This document shows positions 17,834 to 26,456 of a stretch of 64,000 nt of DNA, one piece after another. Origin of the DNA: UBA1952 sp965246905 (GTDB lineage: Bacteria > Bacteroidota > Bacteroidia > Chitinophagales > Chitinophagaceae). The stretch's first letter is position 1, and each line of letters opens with the position of its first letter. The position numbers and the translations under genes were made by a program. The notes below the pieces were generated by a model. That model was not told where the DNA came from, did no database searches, and saw only the letters and a program-made list of their open reading frames with translations. The stretch spans positions 80,595 through 144,594 of the forward strand of contig CBDFFZ010000032.1 of NCBI GenBank assembly GCA_965246905.1, read 5' to 3'.

Positions 17834-19678
17834 TTATTGTTTAATAATTTTTTGCGGCGATGTCCAAAAGCCATTTCTGCCAAAGCGAACAAAGTAAATG
17901 CCCGGCATAATATCTGTAAGTGAAATACCACTATCCGTAATCGTTGTATGGATCACTTCCCTGCCGGTAATATCAGTAACGGAAGCTTCGCTGTACCGGC
18001 TGCTCTGGCGTACATACAAATAGTTGCCTGCCGGATTGGGATATATGCCAGGCGCTGCATCCTGCAAAGCAACCTGCGCAACTCCTGTACCGGTAATAGC
18101 TCCGCCCATAAGTGGCCTTACCATTAGCGCGCCGGAGATCGTAGAGTTATTCCATACATCAAGCACATTGAAGTAAAGATGATTGGCAGTATTACGGGCT
18201 ACATCAAGGCCTATATACAGGCTGTCGCTGCCGCTATTGGCGGGTTGAATATAGCCCACATAAAAATACCCTGGAAAAACGTGCACGGGCTGCAAAAATT
18301 TATAGACTGTAAATCCATTTATCGAATCCGTAAACAGCGGTACCAGGTTGTTGCGCCGTGCCATTACCGAGTCTGCATTGGAGCCATTTATGCCGGCAAG
18401 CTCTTTGTAGGCAGCAATGGAAAAAAGCTTGGAAGATGCGGTTGGCACTTGCTGGCCGAAATAAATGGCTATACCCTGCAGGGTATCGGCAACATTTGTA
18501 TGAAACTCGATAGCCGTTTTACCAGGCAGGGTAGAGAGCAGGTTCAGGTAGTAGCTTTTCTCGGCAGAGCCATCATCGTAGGCAAAGTAATTATCAAAAA
18601 CCTGGTTGTGGATGATGGTGTCATTGGCCTTCGGCTCATTTGGGTTGCCCGACTGGAGAAAGAATTTATTCTCAAAAATAACCTTGTTGTTTGAAGCCGG
18701 CGCAAGTGCGGTATAATTAGGAAAAGTAAGGGTACGCTGATTGTAAGCCGGAATATTAATGGTGGAATTACTGCCGCTGAGCGGAAAATTATTAACGGAC
18801 TCTCGCGCAATGAATCCGTAATTCACGGTTGCATTGGTAGCATAATGGTTCCAGATAAAGGCGCTGAAATTTGGCGCCTGCTCCGCCGCTGTATTGGCAA
18901 GGAAATGCCGGTAAGGCATAGAGGTATAGTCTTTGAGCAGGTTGGTAGGTTGTGTAGTAAATGCAAGATCATTTACTGAAGTATCCGCCGGACTGCGGTT
19001 TACTGCCATGCGGATATAATCAACATTCCAGATATCATCATTGGAATTGATGGATGCCTTTGCCACAAAGCGAAACTGAAAATCGGCAAAAAGATAGCTT
19101 GTATCGCGCACCGGCACAATCACCTGCCGGAACGGCTTTACCGTAGATCCGCTATCTGCCCATATCTGCGCCCAGCCACCATTTTTTTTCCGGAAAAAGA
19201 GCATCAGTGAATCCTGCGGCTCCGGCGAAAAGCCCAGACCCTGCGGCTGATAGAAAAAGGACAGGTATATATTATCTGCCGCTGTATAATTGCTAAAGTC
19301 AAAGCCCTGAGAGGTAAGCGAATCGGCATAATTCAAGGCAGTAGCGTTCAACGTATCATAAGGCCGGCCGCGCTTATTAAGCGCATCGAAAGTAGCTACG
19401 CCCCGGCTGATTGGCGCTAAAGCCATCGTATTATTGATATACACATTGCTGTCCACCCAGCGTGCCGGGTTCGGATAGGGGCTGCTATCAGTAAAATCTT
19501 CAAAAAAGGGAAGCGTAAGCGTAGCCGTGCCACGGACGGCAGGATGAGCTGCTGCGGCAGGCAAGTGAGTAAGCGCTGCATTGCTGCGCAAAGGTGCTGT
19601 GCGCTCCTGGGCAAGTGCCCGCTGCGCAAAAAGCGCAATCAACCCTATTATCAGCCATCCCGTCGTTCTGCTCATCAT
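17834..19678 (-). CDS. Large T9SS type A sorting-domain secreted protein
   Basis: A 614-residue exported protein. It has a signal peptide (about 1-23, ending RALA) and a body with several beta-sandwich-like stretches. One near the N-terminus reads LPFFEDFTDSSPYPNPARWVDSNVYIN, a sequence common in Bacteroidota surface proteins with a jelly-roll fold. The C-terminal T9SS sorting domain has IYPNPAGNYLYV and ends in GIYFVRFGRNGFWTSPQKIIKQ. The surface function is unknown. It follows the PASTA gene with only 4 bases between them, so the two are cotranscribed with ddl. No peptidase, lyase or glycosidase motif was seen. Confidence 0.9.
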   Translation of the reverse strand: MMSRTTGWLIIGLIALFAQRALAQERTAPLRSNAALTHLPAAAAHPAVRGTATLTLPFFEDFTDSSPYPNPARWVDSNVYINNTMALAPISRGVATFDALNKRGRPYDTLNATALNYADSLTSQGFDFSNYTAADNIYLSFFYQPQGLGFSPEPQDSLMLFFRKKNGGWAQIWADSGSTVKPFRQVIVPVRDTSYLFADFQFRFVAKASINSNDDIWNVDYIRMAVNRSPADTSVNDLAFTTQPTNLLKDYTSMPYRHFLANTAAEQAPNFSAFIWNHYATNATVNYGFIARESVNNFPLSGSNSTINIPAYNQRTLTFPNYTALAPASNNKVIFENKFFLQSGNPNEPKANDTIIHNQVFDNYFAYDDGSAEKSYYLNLLSTLPGKTAIEFHTNVADTLQGIAIYFGQQVPTASSKLFSIAAYKELAGINGSNADSVMARRNNLVPLFTDSINGFTVYKFLQPVHVFPGYFYVGYIQPANSGSDSLYIGLDVARNTANHLYFNVLDVWNNSTISGALMVRPLMGGAITGTGVAQVALQDAAPGIYPNPAGNYLYVRQSSRYSEASVTDITGREVIHTTITDSGISLTDIMPGIYFVRFGRNGFWTSPQKIIKQ

Positions 19679-19682
19679 CTGC

Positions 19683-20555
19683 TTATTTTCCTCGCGTTGG
19701 CGTATCCTGCGGTATATCCGTTTTTAAATTTTCTTTCCAGAGATTCCGGTAGTAATCCATCAGACTGTCAGTTGGAGCCTGGCCTATATAAATATCAATC
19801 CCATCGCCTGCCCGGATCATGCTGGGTACACCGAGGTCTGAAATCGAATTTGGCGTTTGACGGTAGATCTTGGCGTTCGCTGTATCCCGTACATCCCCAT
19901 CATAAACGGGAGTAACCAACAAATTATTGCTGCTAAGCATGGCCACGGCTTCAGCTACCGTCATGCCAATTACATCCGGCACTGCAAGCTCGGTATTGCC
20001 CAGCCCATCGCCAATTACGAGGCTGATGCGGCTCCCCTGTGGTATCATAGTGCCGGCCTTTATAGGCTGCCCGTTGTAAGTCTGTTCTAAAATCGCATCC
20101 TTCGCAATATCCGGACGATAAGTGGTATCACCCAGCACTAAGCGGTTGCTTTGCAGGATGAGTGCTGCGCTGCGGAAAGACAGGTTTACGAGATTGGGCA
20201 TAGCCGTTGGCGGAGGGGAAGCCCTGTTTACTGTAAGAAAGAGCGTACGCCCCGTTTTTACTGTTTCCCCGACTTCAGGCGTTTGCAGTATAACTATAAA
20301 AGGTTTCTTCGCAGGGTCATAATTGGAATCCACTTTTACCTCAAAGCCCATTTCCTCAAGGGTTTTGATGGCCGCTTTCATAGGTTTGCCAGTTACATTG
20401 GGCACCTTGATCTGCTCGCCGTGGTGGGTAATCAAACCCAGCAAAGCGAAAAATAAAAAGTACAGCGCAATGCATACTCCAAACATCAGCAGGAGGTTGA
20501 GGCCAAGCGACCGCTTGATCCTGCTTTGCGGGGCTATTTTCTGATAGCTGCTCAT
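19683..20555 (-). CDS. PASTA-domain membrane protein
   Basis: A 290-residue protein with a short cytoplasmic N-terminus, one membrane segment (about 20-43) and three PASTA repeats (about 48-113, 116-186, 190-260) on the periplasmic side. The typical PASTA openings are visible: VPNVTGKPMKAAIKTLEEMG, MPNLVNLSFRSAALILQSN and VPDVIGMTVAEAVAMLSSN. PASTA domains bind peptidoglycan stems or beta-lactams in other bacteria, but no kinase or transpeptidase domain is attached here. The gene lies 18 bases after ddl, which makes D-Ala-D-Ala, and this supports a role in cell-wall sensing or building. A short proline- and charge-rich tail ends the protein. Confidence 0.92.
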   Translation of the reverse strand: MSSYQKIAPQSRIKRSLGLNLLLMFGVCIALYFLFFALLGLITHHGEQIKVPNVTGKPMKAAIKTLEEMGFEVKVDSNYDPAKKPFIVILQTPEVGETVKTGRTLFLTVNRASPPPTAMPNLVNLSFRSAALILQSNRLVLGDTTYRPDIAKDAILEQTYNGQPIKAGTMIPQGSRISLVIGDGLGNTELAVPDVIGMTVAEAVAMLSSNNLLVTPVYDGDVRDTANAKIYRQTPNSISDLGVPSMIRAGDGIDIYIGQAPTDSLMDYYRNLWKENLKTDIPQDTPTRGK

Positions 20556-20573
20556 GGGTGCAAAATAGGTATT

Positions 20574-21566
20574 TTAATCAAGCGGCTGCTTCAGCGTATC
20601 TGCCAGCAGGCCTCCGTAAAATTGCTTTAGTGTGCGGCCGCTTGCCAGCACTTGCTGCGGCACAATGCTGTTCTCGCTCTGGCCGGGCATTGTATTTACC
20701 TCAAGAAAGAACAGCTTGCCGGTGGAGCCCTGTAGAATGAAATCCATGCGCACCACGCCCCGGCAGTTAAGGTGGCGGTATATATAAGAGGCCTTCGATT
20801 CGATATCGCGCAGCAGTTTCTCGCTGATCTCGGCCGGGGTAATCTCTTCGGTTACGCCCGGCGTGTACTTTGCCTCGTAATCAAAGAATTCATTTTTGCT
20901 TACTATTTCTGTAGGTGGCAGGGTTATGAGTCGGCCATCTTCTTTATAAACGCCTATGGTAAGCTCGCGGCCTTCGATAAATTCCTCGATCAGTACCTGG
21001 TTATCTTCTTTAAAAGCTTTTTCAATAGCAGGAAGGAGTGCTTCCACTTTCTTTACCTTGCTCACGCCAAGAGAGGATCCGCTTTCATTGGGCTTTACGA
21101 AAACCGGCAGCCTTAGCTGGTCCAGAATGGCTCCCATAGAATAAGGCTCGCCTTTTATAAGATGTACGGAATTGGCAATATCTACAACATTAAATGCCTT
21201 GACAACTTTATTGCAGTAGCTTTTATTGAAGGATATAGCGCTTACAATGGCATTGCAGGTAGTGTAGGGAATGCGCAGCATATCAAGGTAGCCCTGCAGG
21301 CGGCCATCCTCACCGGGCGTGCCGTGTACGGCAATAAACACGGCATCAAAATTGACCTTCACCCCTTTAATAGTCAGGCTGAAATCATTTTTATCCACCT
21401 CAGTTTTATCACCATCCTCATACCACCAGCTATCACGGGTAATGATTATTTTATAGACATTGTACAGCTCCGTATCTAAGTTCTGCTCAATTGTGAGGGC
21501 TGTTTTCAGGGAGATGACGTGCTCGCCGGAATAGCCGCCGGCCACGAGGGCAATATTTTTCTTCAT
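20574..21566 (-). CDS. ddl: D-alanine--D-alanine ligase
   Basis: This enzyme joins two D-alanines with ATP to make the dipeptide for peptidoglycan precursors. The 330-residue product begins MKKNIALVAGGYSGEHVISL; an upstream in-frame ATG at 21587 adds seven residues and is less likely from family alignment. The ATP-grasp features are present: HGTPGEDGRLQGYLD, the GSSLGVSKV loop after VFVKPNES, VLIEEFIEGRELTIGV, MDFILQG and the metal- and substrate-binding EVNTMPGQSENSIVPQQV. It is the first gene of a minus-strand operon with the PASTA protein, a T9SS protein and a rhodanese. Confidence 0.95.
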   Translation of the reverse strand: MKKNIALVAGGYSGEHVISLKTALTIEQNLDTELYNVYKIIITRDSWWYEDGDKTEVDKNDFSLTIKGVKVNFDAVFIAVHGTPGEDGRLQGYLDMLRIPYTTCNAIVSAISFNKSYCNKVVKAFNVVDIANSVHLIKGEPYSMGAILDQLRLPVFVKPNESGSSLGVSKVKKVEALLPAIEKAFKEDNQVLIEEFIEGRELTIGVYKEDGRLITLPPTEIVSKNEFFDYEAKYTPGVTEEITPAEISEKLLRDIESKASYIYRHLNCRGVVRMDFILQGSTGKLFFLEVNTMPGQSENSIVPQQVLASGRTLKQFYGGLLADTLKQPLD

Positions 21567-21587
21567 CAGGGAGGAAGCTTGTTGCAT

Positions 21588-22031
21588 GGATATAGCTGCG
21601 AAGATAATCCGTTCTCAGTGTTTTAGAAATCCGGGAGCGGGCAATTCGCGCAATGCATCATTACAAATTCGAGCTCCTATACATGATAGGAAACAAAAAA
21701 GTTAATGGATGCGTCAAAAATTTTGTCACATCGTAGAGCCGTTGCATTGCAACGGCGCTACAAACCAACGTCTATGCATCAAACTGCAACCTATAAGCAA
21801 CAACAAAATTTGCAGCCAGTTTGGGCGTAAAAGGGAGTAAAGTGAACTATAAAATTGAACGCAGCGTCTGTTACAGTAGGTACACCAACCAATTTTATCA
21901 TCGAGACTAAAAAAATATTACATATTATTCTTTACCTACCTGAAAATAATTTCAAATTTTAATTATTCAAAAATAGTTCGCAATACATTATTGTAAAATT
22001 TCTTTATTATTCTTCTTTTCGCGTTAAAGTT
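21588..22031. other. Intergenic region between ddl and orphan gene B
   Basis: About 440 bases with no gene. The first part holds a palindromic dispersed repeat (21733-21761). From about 21850 on it is AT-rich, as expected for a regulatory region, and it ends at the sigma-54-like promoter of gene B. No other structure was found. Confidence 0.6.
21733..21761. repeat. Palindromic GTAG..GCCGTTGCA repeat
   Basis: GCCGTTGCA and its reverse complement are separated by a single base, with an outer GTAG/CTAC pair. From memory, this hairpin belongs to a dispersed family that is frequent between genes of Bacteroidota. No second copy was seen in this window. Confidence 0.6.
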
Positions 22032-22047
22032 TAGCATGGTTATTGCA
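22032..22047 (+). promoter_or_regulatory. Sigma-54-like -24/-12 promoter of orphan gene B
   Basis: TAGCATG, four bases, TTGCA fits the RpoN consensus TGGCACG-N4-TTGCA with a change of the first G to A and a C to T. It ends 52 bases before the ATG of gene B. The same arrangement with a better match precedes gene C (37670-37685), and the downstream bases are also alike (TATATAAG here, ATATAGAAAG there). Confidence 0.55.
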
Positions 22048-22099
22048 GGTATATAAGTATTGAAATCTTTTTGTTTTTCTTACTTAAAACACCACGCAA

Positions 22100-22852
22100 A
22101 TGGCAAGTAGATCAGAAACCGGCCACGGTAAAAATGGCGCCAACTTTAATACACTGTCCATTCTCCTGAAAAATATGGGAGAAGCGTACAATCCCGTAAA
22201 AGGCAGCATCCAGCTGAAAGCTGTACAGGCGCAGAGCAATGCTACCACTACCGTGCTCGACCGGCTCAGGGATACCCTCGCTGCCGGCAGCAAGCTTACC
22301 AACGAGCGCAAAGCCGCCTTTAAAGCGCTCAGCCCTTTCCTGCCGCGTATCGTCAGCGCCATCAGGCTCGCAGATGCATCCCGGGAAACCGTTGATGATG
22401 CTATGGGCTTTATAGCAAAGCTGCGCGGAGACCGCCGCGACGATACCGGAGATTCACCTACTGACTCCCAAGCCAGTAATGAGGAGACACCCGGCAAAAA
22501 CCGCCATTCCGTAAGCCAGCAAAGCTTTGACCTCAAGGTCGAGCACTACAAAAACCTGCTTGCGCTTATAGAAAAATTGCCTGCCTACGCCTCCAATGAT
22601 CCGGAGATTTCCCGGGAAGGGCTGCAACAAAGAGGGCGCATGCTACACGACCTCAATACACTTGTTAAAGATGCCGATTCGCTGAGCATGGAAGATCGTT
22701 TATTGCGCGACAAGCTGCTCTATATGGATGAAACAGGGGTACTTGCCACCGTAACGGATATTAAGAATTACCTGCGTACCCTCACCGGCGGCACCAAAAA
22801 CCCGCACTATAAAGCAGCCGTAGCGCTAAAATTCAAGCGCCGCGCGGAATAG
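22100..22852 (+). CDS. Orphan helical protein B, partner of 21-bp array B
   Basis: A 250-residue soluble protein without signal peptide or membrane segments. Two helix-rich halves (about 15-115 and 145-250) are joined by a polar linker rich in D, S, T, E and N (about 116-140). No catalytic motif is recognised. From memory, the second half (HYKNLLALIEKLPAYASNDPEISREGL ... LYMDETGVLATVTDIKNYLRTLTG ... KAAVALKFKR) resembles an uncharacterised family common in Bacteroidota; this was not checked. It shows no clear sequence match to protein A or C, although size and composition are alike. A sigma-54-like promoter lies upstream and a terminator downstream (22882-22917). The 21-bp array B starts 70 bases after the stop codon. 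Its function is unknown; binding of the array is a guess from the repeated association. Confidence 0.82.
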   Translation: MASRSETGHGKNGANFNTLSILLKNMGEAYNPVKGSIQLKAVQAQSNATTTVLDRLRDTLAAGSKLTNERKAAFKALSPFLPRIVSAIRLADASRETVDDAMGFIAKLRGDRRDDTGDSPTDSQASNEETPGKNRHSVSQQSFDLKVEHYKNLLALIEKLPAYASNDPEISREGLQQRGRMLHDLNTLVKDADSLSMEDRLLRDKLLYMDETGVLATVTDIKNYLRTLTGGTKNPHYKAAVALKFKRRAE

Positions 22853-22881
22853 CTTTCAATAAGAATATAAAAATTATAAGG

Positions 22882-22917
22882 AAAGATGCGCCTGCAGTTC
22901 AGCGCGCATCTTTTTTT
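22882..22917 (+). terminator. Rho-independent terminator between gene B and array B
   Basis: The stem AAAGATGCGC / GCGCATCTTT (about 10 bp, loop of 12) runs into seven T residues ending at 22917, only five bases before array B begins. Transcription of gene B should therefore stop before the array. Confidence 0.88.
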
Positions 22918-22922
22918 AATAA

Positions 22923-23174
22923 TTACCCCGTTGCAACCACATCAGCACCTGCCGCTATTGTTTTATCACCTGCCTGAGTTGTGCGGCAACCTGCCACCAT
23001 TTTTTTACTACCGGCTGTAGTTGTGCAATCACCTGCCGGAGTTGTTTTATCACCTGCCGGAGTTGTGGCAGCACCGGCCACCCTTCTTTTTCTACCGGCA
23101 ATGATAATACAGGCACCTGCCGCAGTTTTTCTCCTACCTGCCGTAATTATATAAGCACCGGCATCATTATCGAA
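22923..23174. repeat. 21-bp-period tandem array B (12 units)
   Basis: Twelve units of exactly 21 bp start at 22923, 22944, 22965, 22986, 23007, 23028, 23049, 23070, 23091, 23112, 23133 and 23154. The first unit is poorly conserved. Most units have a first block CACC[T/G]GCC (about positions 3-10), a short variable part, a second block close to AGTTGT (about 13-18) and a variable tail. The units at 23028 and 23049 are identical over their first 18 bases. There is no insertion or deletion across 252 bp. The minus strand stays open as an AGxxTTP-like heptad frame, but this is expected from a 21-bp period without stops. The array lies between the terminator of gene B and the DUF1569 gene. Confidence 0.92.
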
Positions 23175-23325
23175 GCACAAAGATCAGTTTGTAGTAACTA
23201 TATTTAAATAAAATCAATACACACGCAATTTTTTTAAGGATTGCCTGTCCCTTTGGCCTATTCATATACAATTAATATTGGTCGTTCCTTTAAAAATTCT
23301 CCTCCATCCCTAACTTTATCTTATC

Positions 23326-23781
23326 ATGAATCAAAGTCTCACACAAAAGGAAACCGCTGCAGCAACCATCCATCGCATCGAGTCGCTTACTGCCATGGCA
23401 AAACCCTTCTGGGGCAGCATGAATGCAGCGGAGATGCTCCAGCATTGCCGGGTGGTAAAGAGCTCGATCCTCACCGCAAAGCCCACGGAAGTAAAGGGCA
23501 CCTTAAAGCAGGCGCTCATCAGGTTTGCCTTCCTCAATTTCATAAAAAAGCTACCGCAGGGCAGGCAGGCACCCCAGCGGATAAAAGACGCAACAGCCCT
23601 TACACCTTTAGGATCGTTTGAGGAAGAGCAGGCAGCGCTGATAAGCATTGTTAAAAGCTACCCCAACCACACAGCCGCCATAGCAGCTGCGCATCCGGTC
23701 TTCGGCCCCATGAGCACGAAGCAGTGGGGCGTTTTCGCATGGATACACTTAGATCATCACCTGCGGCAGTTTGGGGTGTAG
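23326..23781 (+). CDS. DUF1569 / DinB-like protein
   Basis: A 151-residue cytoplasmic protein with the pattern of the DUF1569 family, which has a DinB-like four-helix bundle. Visible are RIESLTAMAKPFWGSMNAAEMLQHCRVVKSS near the N-terminus, with the histidine of the putative metal site, and the C-terminal HPVFGPMSTKQWGVFAWIHLDHHLRQFGV, with the other histidines (HLDHHLRQF). Members are widespread in Bacteroidota and their reaction is unknown; related DinB-like proteins include thiol transferases. A TAACTTTA element just upstream (about 23308-23315) is close to the Bacteroidota -7 box. It reads away from array B and has no close partner. Confidence 0.85.
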   Translation: MNQSLTQKETAAATIHRIESLTAMAKPFWGSMNAAEMLQHCRVVKSSILTAKPTEVKGTLKQALIRFAFLNFIKKLPQGRQAPQRIKDATALTPLGSFEEEQAALISIVKSYPNHTAAIAAAHPVFGPMSTKQWGVFAWIHLDHHLRQFGV

Positions 23782-23883
23782 CGCAAAGCAGTAAGTATAT
23801 ATTAAGCGGCCTTGCAGCAGTGGTTTGGGGCGTTTATTATATCCTTTCGGGGATGTTGCATTTCTGATATTCTTGCCTAATAT

Positions 23884-23965
23884 TTATCATCCCGCAGGGA
23901 TCTTTAGCACCGCTGCTATGCTTACAGTTGCTTACTGAAAGATCCCTGTGGGATGACAAAGCTGG
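23884..23965. repeat. Hairpin repeat family H, copy 1
   Basis: An inverted pair of about 20 bases (TCATCCCGCAGGGATCTTT and its near complement AAAGATCCCTGTGGGATGA) encloses a conserved inner part (AGCACCGCTGCT...GCTTACTG). The whole unit of about 80 bp returns at 24031 with very few changes, and its right half returns at 26169. Confidence 0.85.
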
Positions 23966-24030
23966 GGTATGAGACCGGCTGATGATGCCATGTAATTAGC
24001 TATACTTAAACGTTACACAAGCATCTAAAC

Positions 24031-24165
24031 TTTGTCATCCCGCAGGGATCTTTAGCACCGCTGCTTTACTTACAGTTGCTTACTGAAAGATCCCTGCGGG
24101 ATGACAAAGCTGGAGGTAACAAATTTTGGTAAACCTCAGAACGCAACTGCCCTGTCTCAAAGGGA
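24031..24165. repeat. Hairpin repeat family H, copy 2, with conserved right flank
   Basis: A second full hairpin (TTTGTCATCCCGCAGGG...CCCTGCGGGATGACAAAG) followed by a flank (TAACAAATTTTGGTAAACC...GCAACTGCCCTG) that is also found after the third copy at 26169-26272. Flank and hairpin together therefore form the repeated unit. No coding potential. Confidence 0.85.
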
Positions 24166-24268
24166 AAGTATGACTCGTATAAGCCCGGAGCTTAAAATGC
24201 GAAAGCCCGTTTCGCCCACCTTTCTTACAAGAGGTCCATGCTCAATATTCAGGTCATCGGCTACTGTA

Positions 24269-24790
24269 TTACTCAATAAAGGCTTTAATACTGTCTATGG
24301 TAGTGATCATACTGAAGGTTTTAATGAGCTTGCGGTCTTTATCGTAAATATTCACCTGGGGCAGGCCATTATAATTGAATGCCTTATCGATAAATTGCGC
24401 GCTGTCCACACCAATCTGCAAAGCGGGATAATTATCGGCTTTTACATCCTTGCGGAAATCCTTCAGGTAGTCAAACATGCCAGCCGCAGCTACCAGCACG
24501 ATGGGTGTCTTTTTAAATAAAGACAGGTTTTGCTCCATAGCCATCGTCATTTCTGCGCAGTGCCCGCATACCGGGTTAAACATCATCACCACAAGGCTTG
24601 AATTGCCTGCAACAGAGGCCGTGGTTACAGACTTCCGGTCTATGGTAACGATGCGCAGCGGTGGCATCGGCGAGCCAAGTACTTTATAGTCTATGCCCGC
24701 TACAGCTACAGGTTTTGCTTTTTTAGATTTCTGGCAGATGCCTGCAACAGGCAGGGCAAGCAGGGCACACACTATTATTTTACGGATCAT
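24269..24790 (-). CDS. Exported thioredoxin-fold (redoxin) protein
   Basis: A 173-residue thioredoxin-like protein with a signal peptide (MIRKIIVCALLALPVAGIC), so it acts in the periplasm. The active site is NPVCGHCAEM, a CxxC pair (CGHC) at the start of the first helix after the strand SLVVMMF. The cis-proline loop is GLPQVNIYDK. This fits the TlpA/ResA-like redoxins that reduce disulphides during envelope protein or cytochrome maturation; the exact client is unknown. The frame extends to 24844, but the ATG at 24790 starts the signal peptide. It lies between repeat copies 2 and 3 and is divergent from rarA, 95 bases away. Confidence 0.88.
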   Translation of the reverse strand: MIRKIIVCALLALPVAGICQKSKKAKPVAVAGIDYKVLGSPMPPLRIVTIDRKSVTTASVAGNSSLVVMMFNPVCGHCAEMTMAMEQNLSLFKKTPIVLVAAAGMFDYLKDFRKDVKADNYPALQIGVDSAQFIDKAFNYNGLPQVNIYDKDRKLIKTFSMITTIDSIKAFIE

Positions 24791-24885
24791 GATTTGCGGT
24801 TGGGCAGTATAACCCAAAGATAAGGTACCCGCAGGCACCACCAAAAGGCAGATTACCTTTAACCATAAATTCAGGATTACGAATT

Positions 24886-26157
24886 ATGGCAACAGAAGCT
24901 TCCCATACGCCGCTGGCAGAACGTATGCGGCCTAAAACCCTGGCAGATTTTACAGGCCAGGAGCACCTCGTAGGCAGGGGGAAAGTATTGGAGCAGATGA
25001 TTGGAGCGAGGCAGGTGCGCTCATTGATCTTCTGGGGGCCGCCGGGTGTGGGCAAAACCACCCTCGCTATGATTATTGCTGCTTCGCAGGATCTGCCTTT
25101 TTTTACCCTCAGCGCTGTCGATAGCGGCGTAAAGGAAGTACGTGCGGTTATTGAGCAGGCACGTTTTGCCGGCCATGCGCTCCTGTTTATAGATGAGATC
25201 CACCGCTTCAATAAAGCCCAGCAGGACAGCCTCCTCGGTGCAGTAGAAAAAGGTATCATTACCCTCATCGGCGCTACCACGGAGAATCCTTCGTTTGAAG
25301 TGATCGGGGCGCTGCTGAGCCGCTGCCAGGTCTATGTATTGCAACCGCTTACAGAAGATAACCTCAGGGCGCTCGTTTTGCAGGCTTTAGCGCAAGATGA
25401 ATGGCTCAAAACCAAGAAGCTGCAATTGCAGGATTGGAGCGCATTGCTGAAGCTCAGCGGCGGCGATGCCCGCAGGCTCCTCAATCTCATAGAGCTTATT
25501 GCCGGCTCCGTACCCGAAGGTGCAGTTGTTACAGATGCCGTAGTACAGGAAACCGTGCAGCAAAAAATGGCGCTCTACGATAAGAATGGCGAGCAGCATT
25601 ACGATATCATTTCGGCATTTATAAAAAGCCTGCGCGGCTCTGACCCCAATGCTGCCGTTTATTACATGGCAAGAATGATAGAAGGCGGGGAAGACCCAAA
25701 ATTCATAGCCCGCCGCATGGTGATCCTCGCCAGTGAAGATATTGGCAATGCCAACCCCAACGCGCTGCTGCTTGCTACTACTGCATTCCAGGCGGTACAG
25801 CTTACTGGCTGGCCGGAGAGCCGGATTATCCTTTCGCAGTGCGCTACCTATCTTGCCTCATCCGCCAAAAGCAATGCAGCTTATATGGCTATCAACAGCG
25901 CCCAGAGCCTCGTAAAAAAAACCGGCGATCTGCCGGTGCCGATGCACATCCGCAATGCGCCCACAAAGCTGATGAAAAGCATGGATTACGGCAAAGGCTA
26001 TAAATATGCCCACGATCACGAAAACAATTTTGTACAGCAGGAGTTTCTGCCGGATGCTATCGCAGGCACTAAGCTTTACGACCCCGGCGATAATGCCGCA
26101 GAATCCAAGATCCGCGACTATCTGCGCAATTGCTGGAAGGAGAAGTATGGATATTGA
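24886..26157 (+). CDS. rarA: Replication-associated recombination protein A (AAA+ ATPase)
   Basis: This AAA+ ATPase (MgsA/RarA, Mgs1/WRNIP1 family) acts at stalled replication forks. The 423-residue protein shows the conserved N-terminus PLAERMRPKTLADFTGQEHL, Walker A GPPGVGKTTLA, Walker B LLFIDEIHRFNKAQQDSLL, sensor 1 GATTENPSFEV, and the arginine finger region LLSRCQVYVL. The C-terminal tetramerisation part follows (YDKNGEQHYDIISAFIKSLRGSDPNAAVYYMARMIEGGEDPKFIARR), then SAKSNAAYMAINSA and HIRNAPTKLMK. The length is normal. It stands alone, flanked on both sides by copies of hairpin repeat H. Confidence 0.96.
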   Translation: MATEASHTPLAERMRPKTLADFTGQEHLVGRGKVLEQMIGARQVRSLIFWGPPGVGKTTLAMIIAASQDLPFFTLSAVDSGVKEVRAVIEQARFAGHALLFIDEIHRFNKAQQDSLLGAVEKGIITLIGATTENPSFEVIGALLSRCQVYVLQPLTEDNLRALVLQALAQDEWLKTKKLQLQDWSALLKLSGGDARRLLNLIELIAGSVPEGAVVTDAVVQETVQQKMALYDKNGEQHYDIISAFIKSLRGSDPNAAVYYMARMIEGGEDPKFIARRMVILASEDIGNANPNALLLATTAFQAVQLTGWPESRIILSQCATYLASSAKSNAAYMAINSAQSLVKKTGDLPVPMHIRNAPTKLMKSMDYGKGYKYAHDHENNFVQQEFLPDAIAGTKLYDPGDNAAESKIRDYLRNCWKEKYGY

Positions 26158-26456
26158 ATTTATGGAGTTAGCACAGCTGCCTTATTTACAATCGCTTACT
26201 GAAAGATCCCTGCGGGATGAAAAAGTTGGGGTAACAGACTTTGGTAAACCTGAGCATGCAACAACCCTGCAAACCGCGCTCCCGTATCAACAAACTGCCC
26301 TGCCAGGGGCACAAATAAACCTCACATGCACACAAACGAAGGTTACAGCACTACATTGTCGCGCAGTGGTTTAGGCTTTCTTCCATCCATTTATCCCGCA
26401 TTGCGGGCGATACTACTTCCCCTTGCTGCCTTATATTTACATCCTGCAAAAAAATT
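26158..26456. other. Intergenic region rarA to M13 peptidase
   Basis: About 300 bases with no gene. It contains the partial third copy of hairpin repeat H (26169-26272), and TATATTTA at about 26433, a weak -7-like element before the peptidase start. Confidence 0.5.
26169..26272. repeat. Hairpin repeat family H, copy 3 (left arm missing)
   Basis: This matches copy 2 from CACCGCTGC through GCTTACTGAAAGATCCCTGCGG and on through the flank GGTAACA...TTTGGTAAACCT, but the left arm of the hairpin is absent. The copy begins 11 bases after the rarA stop codon. Confidence 0.8.

Noticed and set aside
22923..23180. Minus-strand frame through array B giving an AG-rich heptad protein
   Set aside because: Explained by the 21-bp period without stops. 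Starts inside the DUF1569 leader and has no family likeness.
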